DNA from: Pseudomonas agarici
GTDB taxonomy: Bacteria > Pseudomonadota > Gammaproteobacteria > Pseudomonadales > Pseudomonadaceae
Assembly (NCBI RefSeq): GCF_900109755.1
Contig: NZ_FOAR01000023.1
Coordinates: 1-64,000, forward strand
Direction: 5' to 3'
Length of the DNA stretch: 64,000 nucleotides
Position 1 is the stretch's first letter. Each line of letters begins with the position of its first letter. Below the pieces are notes generated by a model. That model did no database searches, was not told where the DNA came from, and saw only the letters and a program-made list of their open reading frames with translations. Made by a program: the position numbers and the translations under genes. This document shows positions 11,001-19,348 of this stretch, in pieces.

Positions 11001-11301
11001 TCAGCACATGACCTACCTCTACATCCTGTACTACGCGGGGGACGGTTCACAGGTCAGCGACTACCACATGGCCATCTATCAATATGGCACGTCGGCACCG
11101 ACCACCAATCCACTGGTGACTACCGATGGCTTGGCGGCTGCTCGTCTGGCAGTTGATATGTGGCATACGCTCTACGCGCTGAACTACGCGATGGTGACTG
11201 ACGGCCAGGGCAAACCAGCAGGCCCGAAGAACGCGACCACGGGTCCTAACGGCCGCACTGTACCCTCGATCAGTGAATGGCTGCCGCCGGTTCCCCAATG
11301 A
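8032..11301 (+). CDS. Large hypothetical protein (1089 aa), possible C-terminal beta-propeller
   Basis: It starts at an ATG with GGAGAG 5 nt upstream and has no signal peptide. I do not recognise the family. Residues 1-400 contain mixed alpha/beta sequence with a Ca-dependent-lectin-like flavour that I cannot substantiate. Residues about 415-560 hold a hydrophobic region (CVNLAVPAFMLGFATAMQAC; FLSAVIGGGLAYYGTQFG; DEIPFAGWIIAAINVVTGIA), suggesting membrane insertion. Residues about 850-1080 resemble NHL/SMP-30-type propeller blades (FHPVAVSCAYDGTVLVLEDT, RVQAFDLNGNPVSRFFDGGG). A hydrophobic centre in a large unknown accessory protein would fit a toxin or effector, but this is speculation. Its 3' end recurs in degraded form downstream of each following pentapeptide gene. 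Confidence 0.75.
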   Translation: MHTEETKIWMKAVYHADLRDALANEDYWLQAGGRRYPLIAHTDETRAMAKASNARLAATPDECLTHYTRDAVDLPADCVIRVHIKHTLRTRPQAKSQVGLGNVAIHVPPPQALNGAHATAETAFHATINYPSTAKALIFHHPDLINADPALTATIYNYMDNDQAISDQFQTLALEMRQMGPPGEESGWATLVPFTPPKSAGKGCDGHATYYISQPTEQIVISAGAVATALMKATKNDMTLKNKKWTLQPGTSVQDCATEEQTMRLAVRIDLDQADDWQATLGSTGTAYGLQTSIQVLDSARRQLRLTMSNTYVRYLGAYIRFFDAKGNAISVADWKIDNPDMTYNALRGLNIDYDDLRWLGYIGPVNNVMAVPILSDPGVLQVTLTFPEDAVSAAIYGSGLGTGSDAWPKSPIVGGVMTGCVNLAVPAFMLGFATAMQACKPLYHFVNGLMSDAKFLSAVIGGGLAYYGTQFGTSAANKQMNWHAFSSLAKVLFDPAATKLLAWIEAEMVGEELVDEIPFAGWIIAAINVVTGIAQIAETIVEVATSPWNIANSISTSITTTVKVHPDPRHQAFPQPPAGSKASLKVKVIYQNQLRATVIATVPVPTSTPPILAAVFPNNTLGGQVKFEADYYIDTWLAGKATTGVVNNDEADASDIEMFLVQYPVPLSEKSVYEHSALLTYQNATYVWQSTGKAPTATITDANTSSDGNAISIWSGLTLSQRYGAVGTAWKAAGMGITSLSSGLGGQLFAMQNTNIPGTPMDDLQFPAYGLDAQTLLVYDPYPPKFLMQDGNWILGPDGHPLPDPNDQPLGEYYVDPRKANNDPLKDGGFHLRKVTLSSPTPFDMGNNLLSYGRFQLQPDSIALHPSGFVIAVSTQPAKIQIGQLVPAGAADADVPMARIHAGLARTVDRPGLLFHPVAVSCAYDGTVLVLEDTKSFDDQGVVLARVQAFDLNGNPVSRFFDGGGLPTSFLNLSTTGDNTYLDICAIGDQHMTYLYILYYAGDGSQVSDYHMAIYQYGTSAPTTNPLVTTDGLAAARLAVDMWHTLYALNYAMVTDGQGKPAGPKNATTGPNGRTVPSISEWLPPVPQ

Positions 11302-12960
11302 TCTGACACTTCTGGAGATCACCATGGTCGACAAACGTAGACAGGCAATGCACGGTCTCGCCCTGGCCCTGACCTCGTTCACCGCCGCTGCGCTCTCCGA
11401 GTCGCCAGCGCAGGCGCCGACATCCTGCGGTGGTTCGCCTCTGACCTGTCCATTCAGCACCCTCACCGGCGTCGACTGGTCGGGTCGGGACCTGACCAAT
11501 GCCAACCTGCAAGGTGCCGACCTCACCCAGGCCAACCTCAGCGGTGCGAACCTCAGCGGCGCCGAACTCGCCGGTGCCAAGCTCATCAACGCCAACCTGA
11601 GCAACGCCATACTTAAGCGGAGCGGCAAGGGCGATGCCGACCTTTCCGGCGCCAATCTCCAGGGCGCCAATTTGACCGGCGCGAAGATAGACGGCACTGA
11701 CCTGGAATACACCGATCTGGGGGGGGCGGATTTCTCCACCACCGACCTTAGCCGGGCACGCCTCGGACCGACGCTCCACACGGGCCTTTACGCCGGGCGC
11801 AAGACGCTCTTGCGCAACACCCTCCTGCCCGCCAACCTGGCGCTGGATCCTGCTACCAGCGACAGCACCGACGCACGCTTCGCCACTGTGGCGGACCCAG
11901 CGGTAACGAAGACAACCTGGGAGGTCGATTGCGGCTCGTCGGATCTCAGCCAACTGACCAACGTGGTCTACGTCACCCCTGCCGGTATTGACAGCAACAG
12001 CTGCGGCACGTCGCTGGAGGCGGCCTGCGCCACAATCGAACAGGCCCTCGGCAACTGTCAGGCGAGCGGCTGCGGCGTGCTGGTCGGCTACGGCGAGTAT
12101 CAGCAAACCACCTCGCTGGCGGTGCGCGACGGCGTCAATCTCTACGGAGGTTGTGTGCGCACGGACCAGAGCAGCGACGGTCTGCGCTCGTTGATCAAGG
12201 CGCCGCCAAACGGTGTGCCGGCCATGACGGCGACCTACATCGACTCGGCCACACAGGTAGAGAATTTCAAAATATTTGCCAGCCCTGCGACGTCGACGGG
12301 GGGCGCGGCGAGCATCGCCTTGCAGGTCAAATACAGTGAGCAACTCGCCATCGTCAACTCGGAAATCTACGCGGCGCCCGGGTCTCCTGGCGACAAAGGT
12401 TGCGACAGCTGCAAGACAGATAGCAGCGGCGTAGCACTATGCAGCGGCTTGGGTTTGCCCTCGTTGGACATGCTGGGGAGCTTCACCGATACCCTCTGGA
12501 GCGGCAGTCGCGGTGGGGATGGCCGTGCGGGTTACGACGTTCACCGCTATATCAGCCGAGGCGGTGGCGGTGGGCAGCAGGGGGGCGGTTCATTTGCCGT
12601 GCTCCTGACCAATACCGCGGTTCATATCGGCAACAGTCGCATCGTCGGCGCAAGCGGTGGAAAAGGCGGGGACGGCGGCAACGGCGCAACCAACCCTTTG
12701 CACAATACGGGTAGCGGCGCGGGCGGTAATGGCGGGCCGACCGTGGGCTTGGCCTCAGCCGGCAATGTCCAACTCTCTACCGACCCAGATGTCGTGTTTT
12801 ACCTTGGCAGCCACGGGCCTGGAGGCAGTGCCGGCACTATCCAAGGTAAATATTATGATGCCCTCTGCGTGGCCCGAGGCGAAGGTACTCCTGGGTGGGC
12901 CTATGAGCAGAAGGGATTTTGAGGGGAAACAACCAGGCAGAGCGAGTGGTTAAAGACTTT
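11200..12960 (+). repeat. Tandem duplication, unit 1 (tail of 1089-aa gene plus pentapeptide gene)
   Basis: The DNA from the last ~100 bp of the 1089-aa gene through the pentapeptide gene and its 3' flank recurs immediately downstream. Matching landmarks are the GCCCGAAGAACGCGA-like stretch (11229 area; 12990 area), CTCGATCAGT (11266; 13034 area), GGAGATCACCATGG at the gene starts, and AGCAGAGCGAGTGGTT after the genes (12937; 14715 areas). Boundaries are approximate. Confidence 0.8.
11324..12922 (+). CDS. Exported pentapeptide-repeat protein with glycine-rich C-terminus, copy 1
   Basis: A 532-aa protein. I chose the ATG at 11324 (MVDKRRQAMHG) because it has GGAG 8 nt upstream and gives a signal peptide (GLALALTSFTAAALSESPAQA); an in-frame ATG at 11273 would overlap the previous gene. 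Residues about 45-145 are regular pentapeptide repeats (ANLQGADLTQANLSGANLSG). Residues about 215-260 carry paired cysteines (CGTSLEAACATIEQALGNCQ), a motif resembling the start of right-handed beta-helix (pectate-lyase-like, DUF1565) domains. The C-terminal third is extremely Gly-rich (GGDGRAGYDV, GGGGGQQGGGSF), typical of secreted or surface proteins. Copy 2 lies 172 bp downstream. Confidence 0.87.
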   Translation: MVDKRRQAMHGLALALTSFTAAALSESPAQAPTSCGGSPLTCPFSTLTGVDWSGRDLTNANLQGADLTQANLSGANLSGAELAGAKLINANLSNAILKRSGKGDADLSGANLQGANLTGAKIDGTDLEYTDLGGADFSTTDLSRARLGPTLHTGLYAGRKTLLRNTLLPANLALDPATSDSTDARFATVADPAVTKTTWEVDCGSSDLSQLTNVVYVTPAGIDSNSCGTSLEAACATIEQALGNCQASGCGVLVGYGEYQQTTSLAVRDGVNLYGGCVRTDQSSDGLRSLIKAPPNGVPAMTATYIDSATQVENFKIFASPATSTGGAASIALQVKYSEQLAIVNSEIYAAPGSPGDKGCDSCKTDSSGVALCSGLGLPSLDMLGSFTDTLWSGSRGGDGRAGYDVHRYISRGGGGGQQGGGSFAVLLTNTAVHIGNSRIVGASGGKGGDGGNGATNPLHNTGSGAGGNGGPTVGLASAGNVQLSTDPDVVFYLGSHGPGGSAGTIQGKYYDALCVARGEGTPGWAYEQKGF

Positions 12961-14800
12961 TTTGTACCGATGACCAGGGCCATTCGACCGCCCCGAATAA
13001 CGCGACGAGAGGCCCGATGACCGCGCCGTATTCTCGATCAGTCGCTGGCTTGCGACGACTCCTCAACAACGATACGCCACATCAGGAGATCACCATGGCC
13101 CTCAAACTTCAACCGGCAATGCACGGTCTGCTCCTGGCGCTGACGTCATTCGCCGCCGCTGCACTCTCCGCATCGCCAGCGCCGGCACCCTGCGGCGGTT
13201 CGCCGCTGACCTGTCCATTCAGCACCCTCACCGGTGTCGACTGGTCGGGTCGAGACCTGACCAATGCCAACTTGTTGGGTGCCGATCTCACCAATGCCAA
13301 CCTCAGCGGCGCGAACCTCAGTGGCGCCGAACTCGCCGGTGCCAATCTCACCAATGTTAACCTGAGCAACGCCATACTTAAGCCAAGCAGCAAGGGCTAT
13401 GCCGACCTCTCAAGGGCCAATCTCCAGGGGGCCAATTTGACCGGCGCGAAGATGGACGGCACCGACCTGGAATACACCGACCTAGGGGGAACGGATTTCT
13501 CCGCCACCGACCTTAGCCGGGTGCGCTTCGGACCGACGTTACACACGGGCTTTTACGCCGGCCGCAAGACCCTCTTGCGCAACAGCCTCCTGCCCGCCAA
13601 CCTGGCGCTGGATCCTGCTACCAGCGATATCACCGACGCGCGCTTTGCCGCCGTGGTGACCCCAACGGTAACGAAGGCAGCCTGGGAGGCCGACTGCGGC
13701 TCGTCGGATCTCAGCCAACTGACCAACGCGGTCTACGTCACCCCCGCCGGCACTGACAGCGACAGTTGCGGCGCGTCGCTGGAGGCGGCCTGCGCCACGA
13801 TCGAACAGGCCCTCGGCAACTGTCAGGCGAGCGGCTGCGGCGTACTGGTCGGCTACGGCGAGTATCAACAAACCACCTCGCTGACGGTGCGTGACGGCGT
13901 CAGTCTCTACGGAGGCTGTGCGCACACAGGCCAGGCCAGCGACGGCCTGCGTTCCTTAATCAAGGCGCCGCCAAACGGTGTGTCGGCCATAACGGCCATC
14001 AATATCAAATCGGCCACGCAGATAGAGAACTTCAAAATATTTGCCAGCCCCGGGGCGTCGACGGGTGGTGCGGCGAGCGTCGCCTTGCAGGTCAAATACA
14101 GTGAGCAACTCGCCATCGTCAATTCGGAAATCTACGCGGCGCCTGGCGCCACTGGCGACAAAGGTTGCGACGGTTGCAATATAGGTAACAATGACCAACC
14201 AATGTGCGGTGGCATGGGCTTGCCCTCGGTGGACATGATAGGGAGCTTTACTAGTACCCTTTGGAGCGGGAGCCGTGGTGGGGGCGGCCGTGCGGGTTAC
14301 AACGGTTATCGCGGTGTCAGCGGAGGCGGTGGCGGTGGGCAGCAGGGGGGCGGTTCATTTGCCGTGATTCTGGCCAATACCGCCGTTCATATGAGCAGCA
14401 GCCGTATCGTCGGCGCAATCGGCGGAACAGGCGGCAACGGCGGCAACGGCGCAACCAACCCTTTGCACAATACGGGTAGCGGTGCGGGGGGTAATGGTGG
14501 GCTGACCGTGGGCGTAGTCTCAATCGGCAATGTGCAGTTCTCTGCCGACCCAGATGTCGTATTTTACTTTGGCGGCCATGGGCCTGGAGGCATTGCCGGC
14601 ATTTTCCAAGGTGAGTCTTATGATGCCCACTGCGTGGGAGTGGCCGAAGGTAGTCTTGGGTGGACCTATGACCAGAAGGGATTCTGAAGGGATTCTGAAG
14701 GGAAACAACCAAGCAGAGCGAGTGGTTCAGAGTTTTTTGTACCAATGACCAGGGCAATCCGACTGGCCCGAAGAACGCGATAAGCAAATTTCGATCAACC
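12961..14800 (+). repeat. Tandem duplication, unit 2, plus a third trace of the flank
   Basis: Second copy of the unit, ending with a further partial copy of the 1089-aa gene tail at about 14745-14790 (ACCAGGGCAATCCGACTGGC and the GCCCGAAGAACGCGAT that follows). The flanking tail fragments are no longer in an intact gene. Their presence at both junctions shows that the duplication unit began inside the large gene. Confidence 0.75.
13095..14687 (+). CDS. Exported pentapeptide-repeat protein with glycine-rich C-terminus, copy 2
   Basis: A 530-aa paralogue of the preceding gene, nearly colinear with it. The ATG at 13095 (MALKLQPAMHG) is preferred because of CAGGAGA upstream and because it aligns with copy 1; the in-frame upstream ATG at 13017 lies in the relic of the 1089-aa gene tail. 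It has the same signal peptide, pentapeptide block (GADLTNANLSGANLSGAELA), Cys-paired beta-helix-like segment and Gly-rich end. Differences cluster in the Cys/Gly region (CDGCNIGNNDQPMCGG against the copy 1 sequence), so the copies are diverging in the part most likely to be exposed. Confidence 0.87.
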   Translation: MALKLQPAMHGLLLALTSFAAAALSASPAPAPCGGSPLTCPFSTLTGVDWSGRDLTNANLLGADLTNANLSGANLSGAELAGANLTNVNLSNAILKPSSKGYADLSRANLQGANLTGAKMDGTDLEYTDLGGTDFSATDLSRVRFGPTLHTGFYAGRKTLLRNSLLPANLALDPATSDITDARFAAVVTPTVTKAAWEADCGSSDLSQLTNAVYVTPAGTDSDSCGASLEAACATIEQALGNCQASGCGVLVGYGEYQQTTSLTVRDGVSLYGGCAHTGQASDGLRSLIKAPPNGVSAITAINIKSATQIENFKIFASPGASTGGAASVALQVKYSEQLAIVNSEIYAAPGATGDKGCDGCNIGNNDQPMCGGMGLPSVDMIGSFTSTLWSGSRGGGGRAGYNGYRGVSGGGGGGQQGGGSFAVILANTAVHMSSSRIVGAIGGTGGNGGNGATNPLHNTGSGAGGNGGLTVGVVSIGNVQFSADPDVVFYFGGHGPGGIAGIFQGESYDAHCVGVAEGSLGWTYDQKGF

Positions 14801-15849
14801 CCAGATTCGAGCCGCATTGTAACATGCACATAAGATTTGACGTGCCGAATTCATATTGACCCCTTGATCGCATTGGATTATTTAGCATCATTCACCGAAA
14901 ATATATAAAGCCAACTGGATTTATCGATTTCATCTATAAAATTTAACAACCAGAGTGACGAATTCATTCGATTAAGCCGAAACACGCTCTACCAACTTAT
15001 AATAATAGTCAACCTATTCGACGTGTTTGAGTCATTATCCTTCTACGACGTCGCCGGCTTATGTATTCCAAAACCAGTATGTCATCGGTGTGGCTCTAAT
15101 CGAAATTTCGGAAACTCAACCAGTCAAGATTTTTCACGAGGCATTTAGAGGTGGGGTATGGGTACAATTTCTCGACATCTCTAAATTCTGACCGCATAGC
15201 TGCCCCTTTTTCTTCATATGTTCCCTAATTCCTTCGATCACATCTTTTCGATAGGATCGGTTGTAATATTGCGGAATGGCATTAGCAATTATTTTAAACG
15301 CTCCACATGAATAAAATATTGTAGAAAGAGCGACAGGGTCACACATGGCACCGATAGACAAATGGTGTTCATAGCGAGAAGTAAAGTTTATATAGAGCCA
15401 TCACTCAAATTAGCGACAATATCTTGACAAAACCGACATCACACCCATGATCAACGGATGATAAATTACTCCCACCATCCTTTTTTTATTGTCAAAGATT
15501 TCATTTTTAAGCTCTCTTCCTTTAACTTTGGCATTTTTTATTGGTATCAATGGAAGCTTGGATAAGTTGCTTTATATCGTCATAATAAAATGAACTGATT
15601 TTCTTATCGACATACTCGATTGACAGGTAAATTCTCTCTGGACACTCTACATCTAAAGCACTGAAATCATTTGCGATATTTTTTAGCCTATCAAAAGCTT
15701 TAAATAGGTCAACTAAATTCAGTAGTTATGATAAATAAAATTTTTATCTATTACTTTTACTAGTTATCTAATCTATTTCAGAGTTTTGAAGAATTCTGCC
15801 TCAGTGCTTTCAAAGGCTGTCCCACCTACACCCTCGCTCCACCGCACTC
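14801..15849. other. Long AT-rich non-coding stretch
   Basis: About 1 kb with only short open frames. The longest (75 codons, minus strand, 15134-15361) has no ribosome binding site or recognisable motif. The composition is far more AT-rich than the flanking pentapeptide genes. With the reverse-transcriptase relic next to it, this looks like decayed mobile DNA. Confidence 0.45.
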
Positions 15850-16006
15850 TTACCCTCGTCCACGCCTAAGTAGAGACTGCAAAATTTGCAGTAGCGCTTG
15901 TCGGATCAAACGGTTGGTAACCGTGGGAATACTCAACTCGCGTTCGCTGCCATCAGGCTGAGGAATGACCACGCGTCGTACCGGACTGGGACGATAGGTT
16001 GCGCTT
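15850..16006 (-). pseudogene. Relic of a group II intron reverse transcriptase/maturase
   Basis: Reading the minus strand gives about 50 codons ending in a stop: ATYRPSPVRRVVIPQPDGSE, then ELSIPTVTNRLIRQALLQIL. This matches the conserved N-terminal reverse-transcriptase block of LtrA-type maturases (YRP-PVRR-IPKPDG---LGIPT--DR-IQQA). An in-frame stop lies just upstream of the block, and the palm domain with YADD is absent. It is therefore a small fragment of a former group II intron. Confidence 0.75.
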
Positions 16007-16382
16007 CACTTCGTTCGCTGTGGTCAGCTTACGGTCGGACGTTCACTTACCAGATTGCGCCTATGCTGGGCGCACCGAAAAAAGGCAAGCCTTTCGGGCC
16101 TGCCTGTATAATTGGAGCAAGGACTTAGTTACACTACAGCAACGTTGCATATGATATCCACAGCCCCTCAGATAGTGGGTACTAAATCAATATCTACCTC
16201 CTTCAAAATTTTGTCATAACGTCGATCTATTATTTCGTCTGTATTTCTATGTCCCTTGCCGCCTCAAGCCACTCTCTGGAGTAGTACCCAAGAGCTCTTT
16301 CTGACGAGTCTCATAAGCGTTGCCACACCGAATAGCTTCGTCGCTCTTGAGTTGGTCGAACATCACTTCAGTTGCCAGAAAA
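16007..16382. other. Intergenic region containing a terminator
   Basis: 376 bp downstream of the 194-aa gene. Apart from the terminator hairpin at 16078-16105 I see no gene or regulatory element. Confidence 0.4.
16078..16105 (-). terminator. Rho-independent terminator, minus strand
   Basis: On the minus strand the sequence reads AGGCAGGCC, loop CGAAA, GGCTTGCCT, then a run of T. The stem is 9 bp with one G-U pair. It suits transcripts from the leftward gene at 16383-16967 or the reverse-transcriptase fragment's former neighbour. Confidence 0.75.
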
Positions 16383-16967
16383 CTAAAACCAACCACTGAT
16401 AAATCCAACAACTTTATTGAAGGTATCCTTAATCTTGCTGAACACCTCACCAACCCACTTCATGATATTTTTTGCCAAATCCATGATAAAAGTTTTGACT
16501 GTATTCAGAACCTCATTGAATTTACCACCGAAGGCCTCCATAAAACCAACGACAGCACTGGCGCTTTCTGGATGATTCTCAATTTCAACAATAGCTTCGT
16601 CATACATTTTATCGATATGCTCTTCAGCATTTTTTTTATCTTTTTCTCTAAGTTTATCCAGCTTCTTCTTATACTCATCGACATTTGATGAACCACTATT
16701 TTTAAACTCCGTTGTAGCTACTGTAAGCCCACGCTGAGAATCTTCGGCATGTGCTCCGCCTTTACCCTTGGCCGAGGCTTGCAAAAGTACCACGGAAGGT
16801 TCTGTTAGCTCTTTTTGCCCTCCCTTGATTGCAGAAGCATGTAAACTCCTAAGATGTTCTGAAGGCGTTGTTTTTGTAGCACTTTCCTCACGAACACATT
16901 TCTTATGATGAGCACGCATTTCATTAAGCAGCTCGATATACGAATTTATTGTTGCAGCAGTCATCAT
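16383..16967 (-). CDS. Hypothetical protein with coiled coil and amphipathic C-terminus
   Basis: A 194-aa protein, not recognised. It is preceded by AAAGGAG; two adjacent ATGs (16967 and 16964) are possible, the second having the better spacing. Residues about 95-130 are a highly charged coiled coil (DEYKKKLDKLREKDKKNAEE). Residues about 150-194 form an amphipathic, Trp-rich helix ending in VVGFISGWF, which could bind membranes. It has no signal peptide. The low GC matches the two leftward genes to its right, from which a 420-bp gap separates it. It may be a small effector or toxin component, but nothing in the sequence proves this. Confidence 0.65.
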   Translation of the reverse strand: MMTAATINSYIELLNEMRAHHKKCVREESATKTTPSEHLRSLHASAIKGGQKELTEPSVVLLQASAKGKGGAHAEDSQRGLTVATTEFKNSGSSNVDEYKKKLDKLREKDKKNAEEHIDKMYDEAIVEIENHPESASAVVGFMEAFGGKFNEVLNTVKTFIMDLAKNIMKWVGEVFSKIKDTFNKVVGFISGWF

Positions 16968-17387
16968 GACACTCCTTTAATATGATCGGGGCATTCATTA
17001 TGCCTCACCTGGAAGGTTATATAACCATCCCACCTAAATAACTATTATATTTAACAGTTTATTAACGCAAAAAATAAAACAAGCAATTACGGTGAAGTTT
17101 TTAGACTGTTTTTTTATTGAAACCGAATACAAAAAAACCAATGACAATAACCTCCGAGAGGAGGAGTGTCGGACTTTTATTAAATATGGAATGAGCTGTA
17201 CAACGATGGTAGCTAAAAATAATTGCTAATGATAGGCGGCCTTATCGAACGGCAACGGAGGCTTTCGCTTGCCTCGTCGCCCCGGCCAGATGGGTGTTTA
17301 AATCACTATAGAAAGTAGAGGTTTCATTGTATTGCACAATAAGAAAACTGAAAACAATCGGAGATATAGAGTTAGTCCCAGCCACCT
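16968..17387. other. Intergenic region, nothing recognised
   Basis: 420 bp, mostly AT-rich, with a short GC-rich island around 17220-17290. It should carry the promoter of the 194-aa gene. No motif could be supported. Confidence 0.35.
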
Positions 17388-18113
17388 CTAGAGGCTAAAA
17401 TCCACCCCAGCAAAGCTATCGTCTTTTGGGCCTAGTTCTTTTTTTATTTTACTCTTGACCTCCCGCCACTCTTCCAGGTCAAGCTTCAAACTAAAGCCAT
17501 TCAGTATAACATTAGTCTTTGTATGATTATATTCCACAAACAAAAAGTCAAAACTTTTTATTTCAGTTGACAGATACATCATTATATAAGCTATTCGAAT
17601 ACTGCCATCGGTATACTTTATTGCGTTTGAGATATCTGTATGAATACCTTCGTTATTCCCCTTCTCTATTCTCTTCTTCCAAAATGTATCGGTTAGTCGA
17701 AACGCGTCTGGAGCATAGTTTTTAGGTTGCTCTTTGATAAAATTCTTAAATTCAGTCGCCAGTGGATCGTCATTGTCCAAAAAGGCATCACACGCTTCAG
17801 AAGCCACGGCATTCATGATGTTAGTTTTTGATTTATATGTCTTGTTAATCAAATCCACTTGCGCCGCTTCAATCTTGCACCAAGACAGGTTATATATTTC
17901 ATTATTAATTATATTATAATAGCCATAGCTGAGTACTCCCTTGGGGGTTCCCCAGATATCTTGGGTCAAGGTATATTTTGCTTTTTCATGGGATTTATAT
18001 TGAATATAGGCGAGGGTCAACTCGATCATCTCGCGCTCTTCCTCAGTCAGCGCTTTGGCGTACAACAAGCAGCTTTTTACTGTGGAGAGTGTATCCTTTT
18101 TTGCAGAATTCAT
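17388..18113 (-). CDS. Hypothetical protein, related at its C-terminus to the upstream gene
   Basis: A 241-aa protein. The start is placed at the ATG at 18113 (MNSAKKDTLST), which has GAGAT 8 nt upstream; the longer frame would begin inside the neighbouring gene. I do not recognise a family. The protein is mixed alpha/beta, has no signal peptide or membrane span, and is rich in Lys, Asn and Tyr. The last residues (DDSFAGVDFSL) mirror the end of the upstream gene (LLDAVDFSF), and both proteins have a similar size and layout, so they are likely distant paralogues in one two-gene operon (70-bp gap). Confidence 0.7.
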   Translation of the reverse strand: MNSAKKDTLSTVKSCLLYAKALTEEEREMIELTLAYIQYKSHEKAKYTLTQDIWGTPKGVLSYGYYNIINNEIYNLSWCKIEAAQVDLINKTYKSKTNIMNAVASEACDAFLDNDDPLATEFKNFIKEQPKNYAPDAFRLTDTFWKKRIEKGNNEGIHTDISNAIKYTDGSIRIAYIMMYLSTEIKSFDFLFVEYNHTKTNVILNGFSLKLDLEEWREVKSKIKKELGPKDDSFAGVDFSL

Positions 18114-18183
18114 TTGGTTTATCTCATGGTGAATGCAAGGCAAGCCTGAATTTGCTTGCCCTGAAGATTCTGTGCAGTTACGA

Positions 18184-19053
18184 TTAGAAACTGAAATCAA
18201 CGGCGTCAAGCAATCCCTTCCAATCAGGGTTCGACTTCGAAAGTTTTTCTTTAATTATGCGCGCCCAATCGCCGTCCTCCCACATGCCCTCACGGTATGC
18301 CACCCCAAAAGCGGCGGAATAATATTGGTTTGTTTTGTGGGCTTTGCTGATCAGGAATTTTTTCCAAGAGTTATCTTTATAGTTTGACCCACTAAATCCG
18401 TAACTCCAGGCAAGTCCACCATTATGAGACCATACGGGTGAAATATCGAATATAGTTTCCCCCTTTAGTTCATTATGCTCCCCCCAGCAATTATCCAATA
18501 TCTTCTTGACGTCTTCTTTAACTTCCTTCTCCCCCGTCAACTTGCTTAGAACCTCCTTGAAAGGATTTCCAATGTCCGATGCGACTTTACTGGCGATATC
18601 GAGCATGCAGTCCGCGACTGGAACACCATATTCGAGAGAGTCAGAATCAAGAAATTCAGTCCTGGCGGTGAAAACCGAGCAAAAAGGATAATTTGCTACT
18701 GCACGGAATGCAATATCCATATATTCTTTAGATGCCAGGTTTTTAGGCTGTAACAAATCCTTGTCGTCCCATCCATCTTTTCGTGCAAAACTTCGAGTGG
18801 TCTGGTCCAGTACAATCCCACAATACTCTATCATGGTGGCTTGTTTTTCGCTTACCACAGGGGCAACAACTGTTCTGTCGTTAATTCTGATAATTTTTGC
18901 AACCTTCTCTTCTTCCTTAAGTTGCAAAGGATTTAGCTTGCGATAATTTTGCTCCAGGGTAAGCATATCCAAATCGCTGAAGGTCTTTTTTAACTTGTCC
19001 GCTTTATCTATAAGCTCATAAATATCTTTTTCGGTTAAGATGAGACTTTTCAT
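18184..19053 (-). CDS. Hypothetical protein, first gene of an AT-rich pair
   Basis: A 289-aa protein with AAGGA 8 nt before the ATG. The family is not recognised. Residues 1-60 are predicted helical (LTEKDIYELIDKADKLKKTF). The rest is mixed, with a Trp/Gly/Tyr-rich segment (SPVWSHNGGLAWSYGFSGSN). There is no signal peptide. It is transcribed leftward like the NRPS, whose stop lies about 300 bp away, but a putative terminator lies between them and the composition differs sharply. I see no reason to link the two functionally. Confidence 0.7.
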   Translation of the reverse strand: MKSLILTEKDIYELIDKADKLKKTFSDLDMLTLEQNYRKLNPLQLKEEEKVAKIIRINDRTVVAPVVSEKQATMIEYCGIVLDQTTRSFARKDGWDDKDLLQPKNLASKEYMDIAFRAVANYPFCSVFTARTEFLDSDSLEYGVPVADCMLDIASKVASDIGNPFKEVLSKLTGEKEVKEDVKKILDNCWGEHNELKGETIFDISPVWSHNGGLAWSYGFSGSNYKDNSWKKFLISKAHKTNQYYSAAFGVAYREGMWEDGDWARIIKEKLSKSNPDWKGLLDAVDFSF

Positions 19054-19296
19054 ATTCGATGTCCTTGGTGCCGTAAGTTAAATACCATCTCGATTTTTCT
19101 GTTTGATCGCAGACTAATACACTCTCTCGATTATAGTACTATCATTTTTTATGGTTTTTTGTCGGTTGCCTTGGTCATTCTGCTTATTTATGGAACTTTA
19201 GAAATCACCCCAGCCGGTTAACTAAATTTTGAGTGCCGTGGTCATTCGAATTGAAAAACTTGATAGTATCAGCGGCAGGCGGCTGAAAAACGCCGA

Positions 19297-19333
19297 GTGA
19301 AGTGTTCGGAAAAATTTGACCAAAACACTTCAC
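19297..19333 (-). terminator. Possible terminator downstream of the NRPS gene
   Basis: A perfect 10-bp inverted repeat (GTGAAGTGTT and AACACTTCAC) with a 17-nt loop lies 15 bp beyond the NRPS stop. On the minus strand it is followed after 6 nt by a short T run (GTTTTTC). The long loop makes it a weaker candidate than a classical hairpin. Confidence 0.5.
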
Positions 19334-19348
19334 CTTCATCCGCCGAAA

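Noticed and set aside
15134..15361. 75-codon minus-strand frame in AT-rich DNA
   Set aside because: No binding site or family motif; frames of this length are expected by chance in this stretch.
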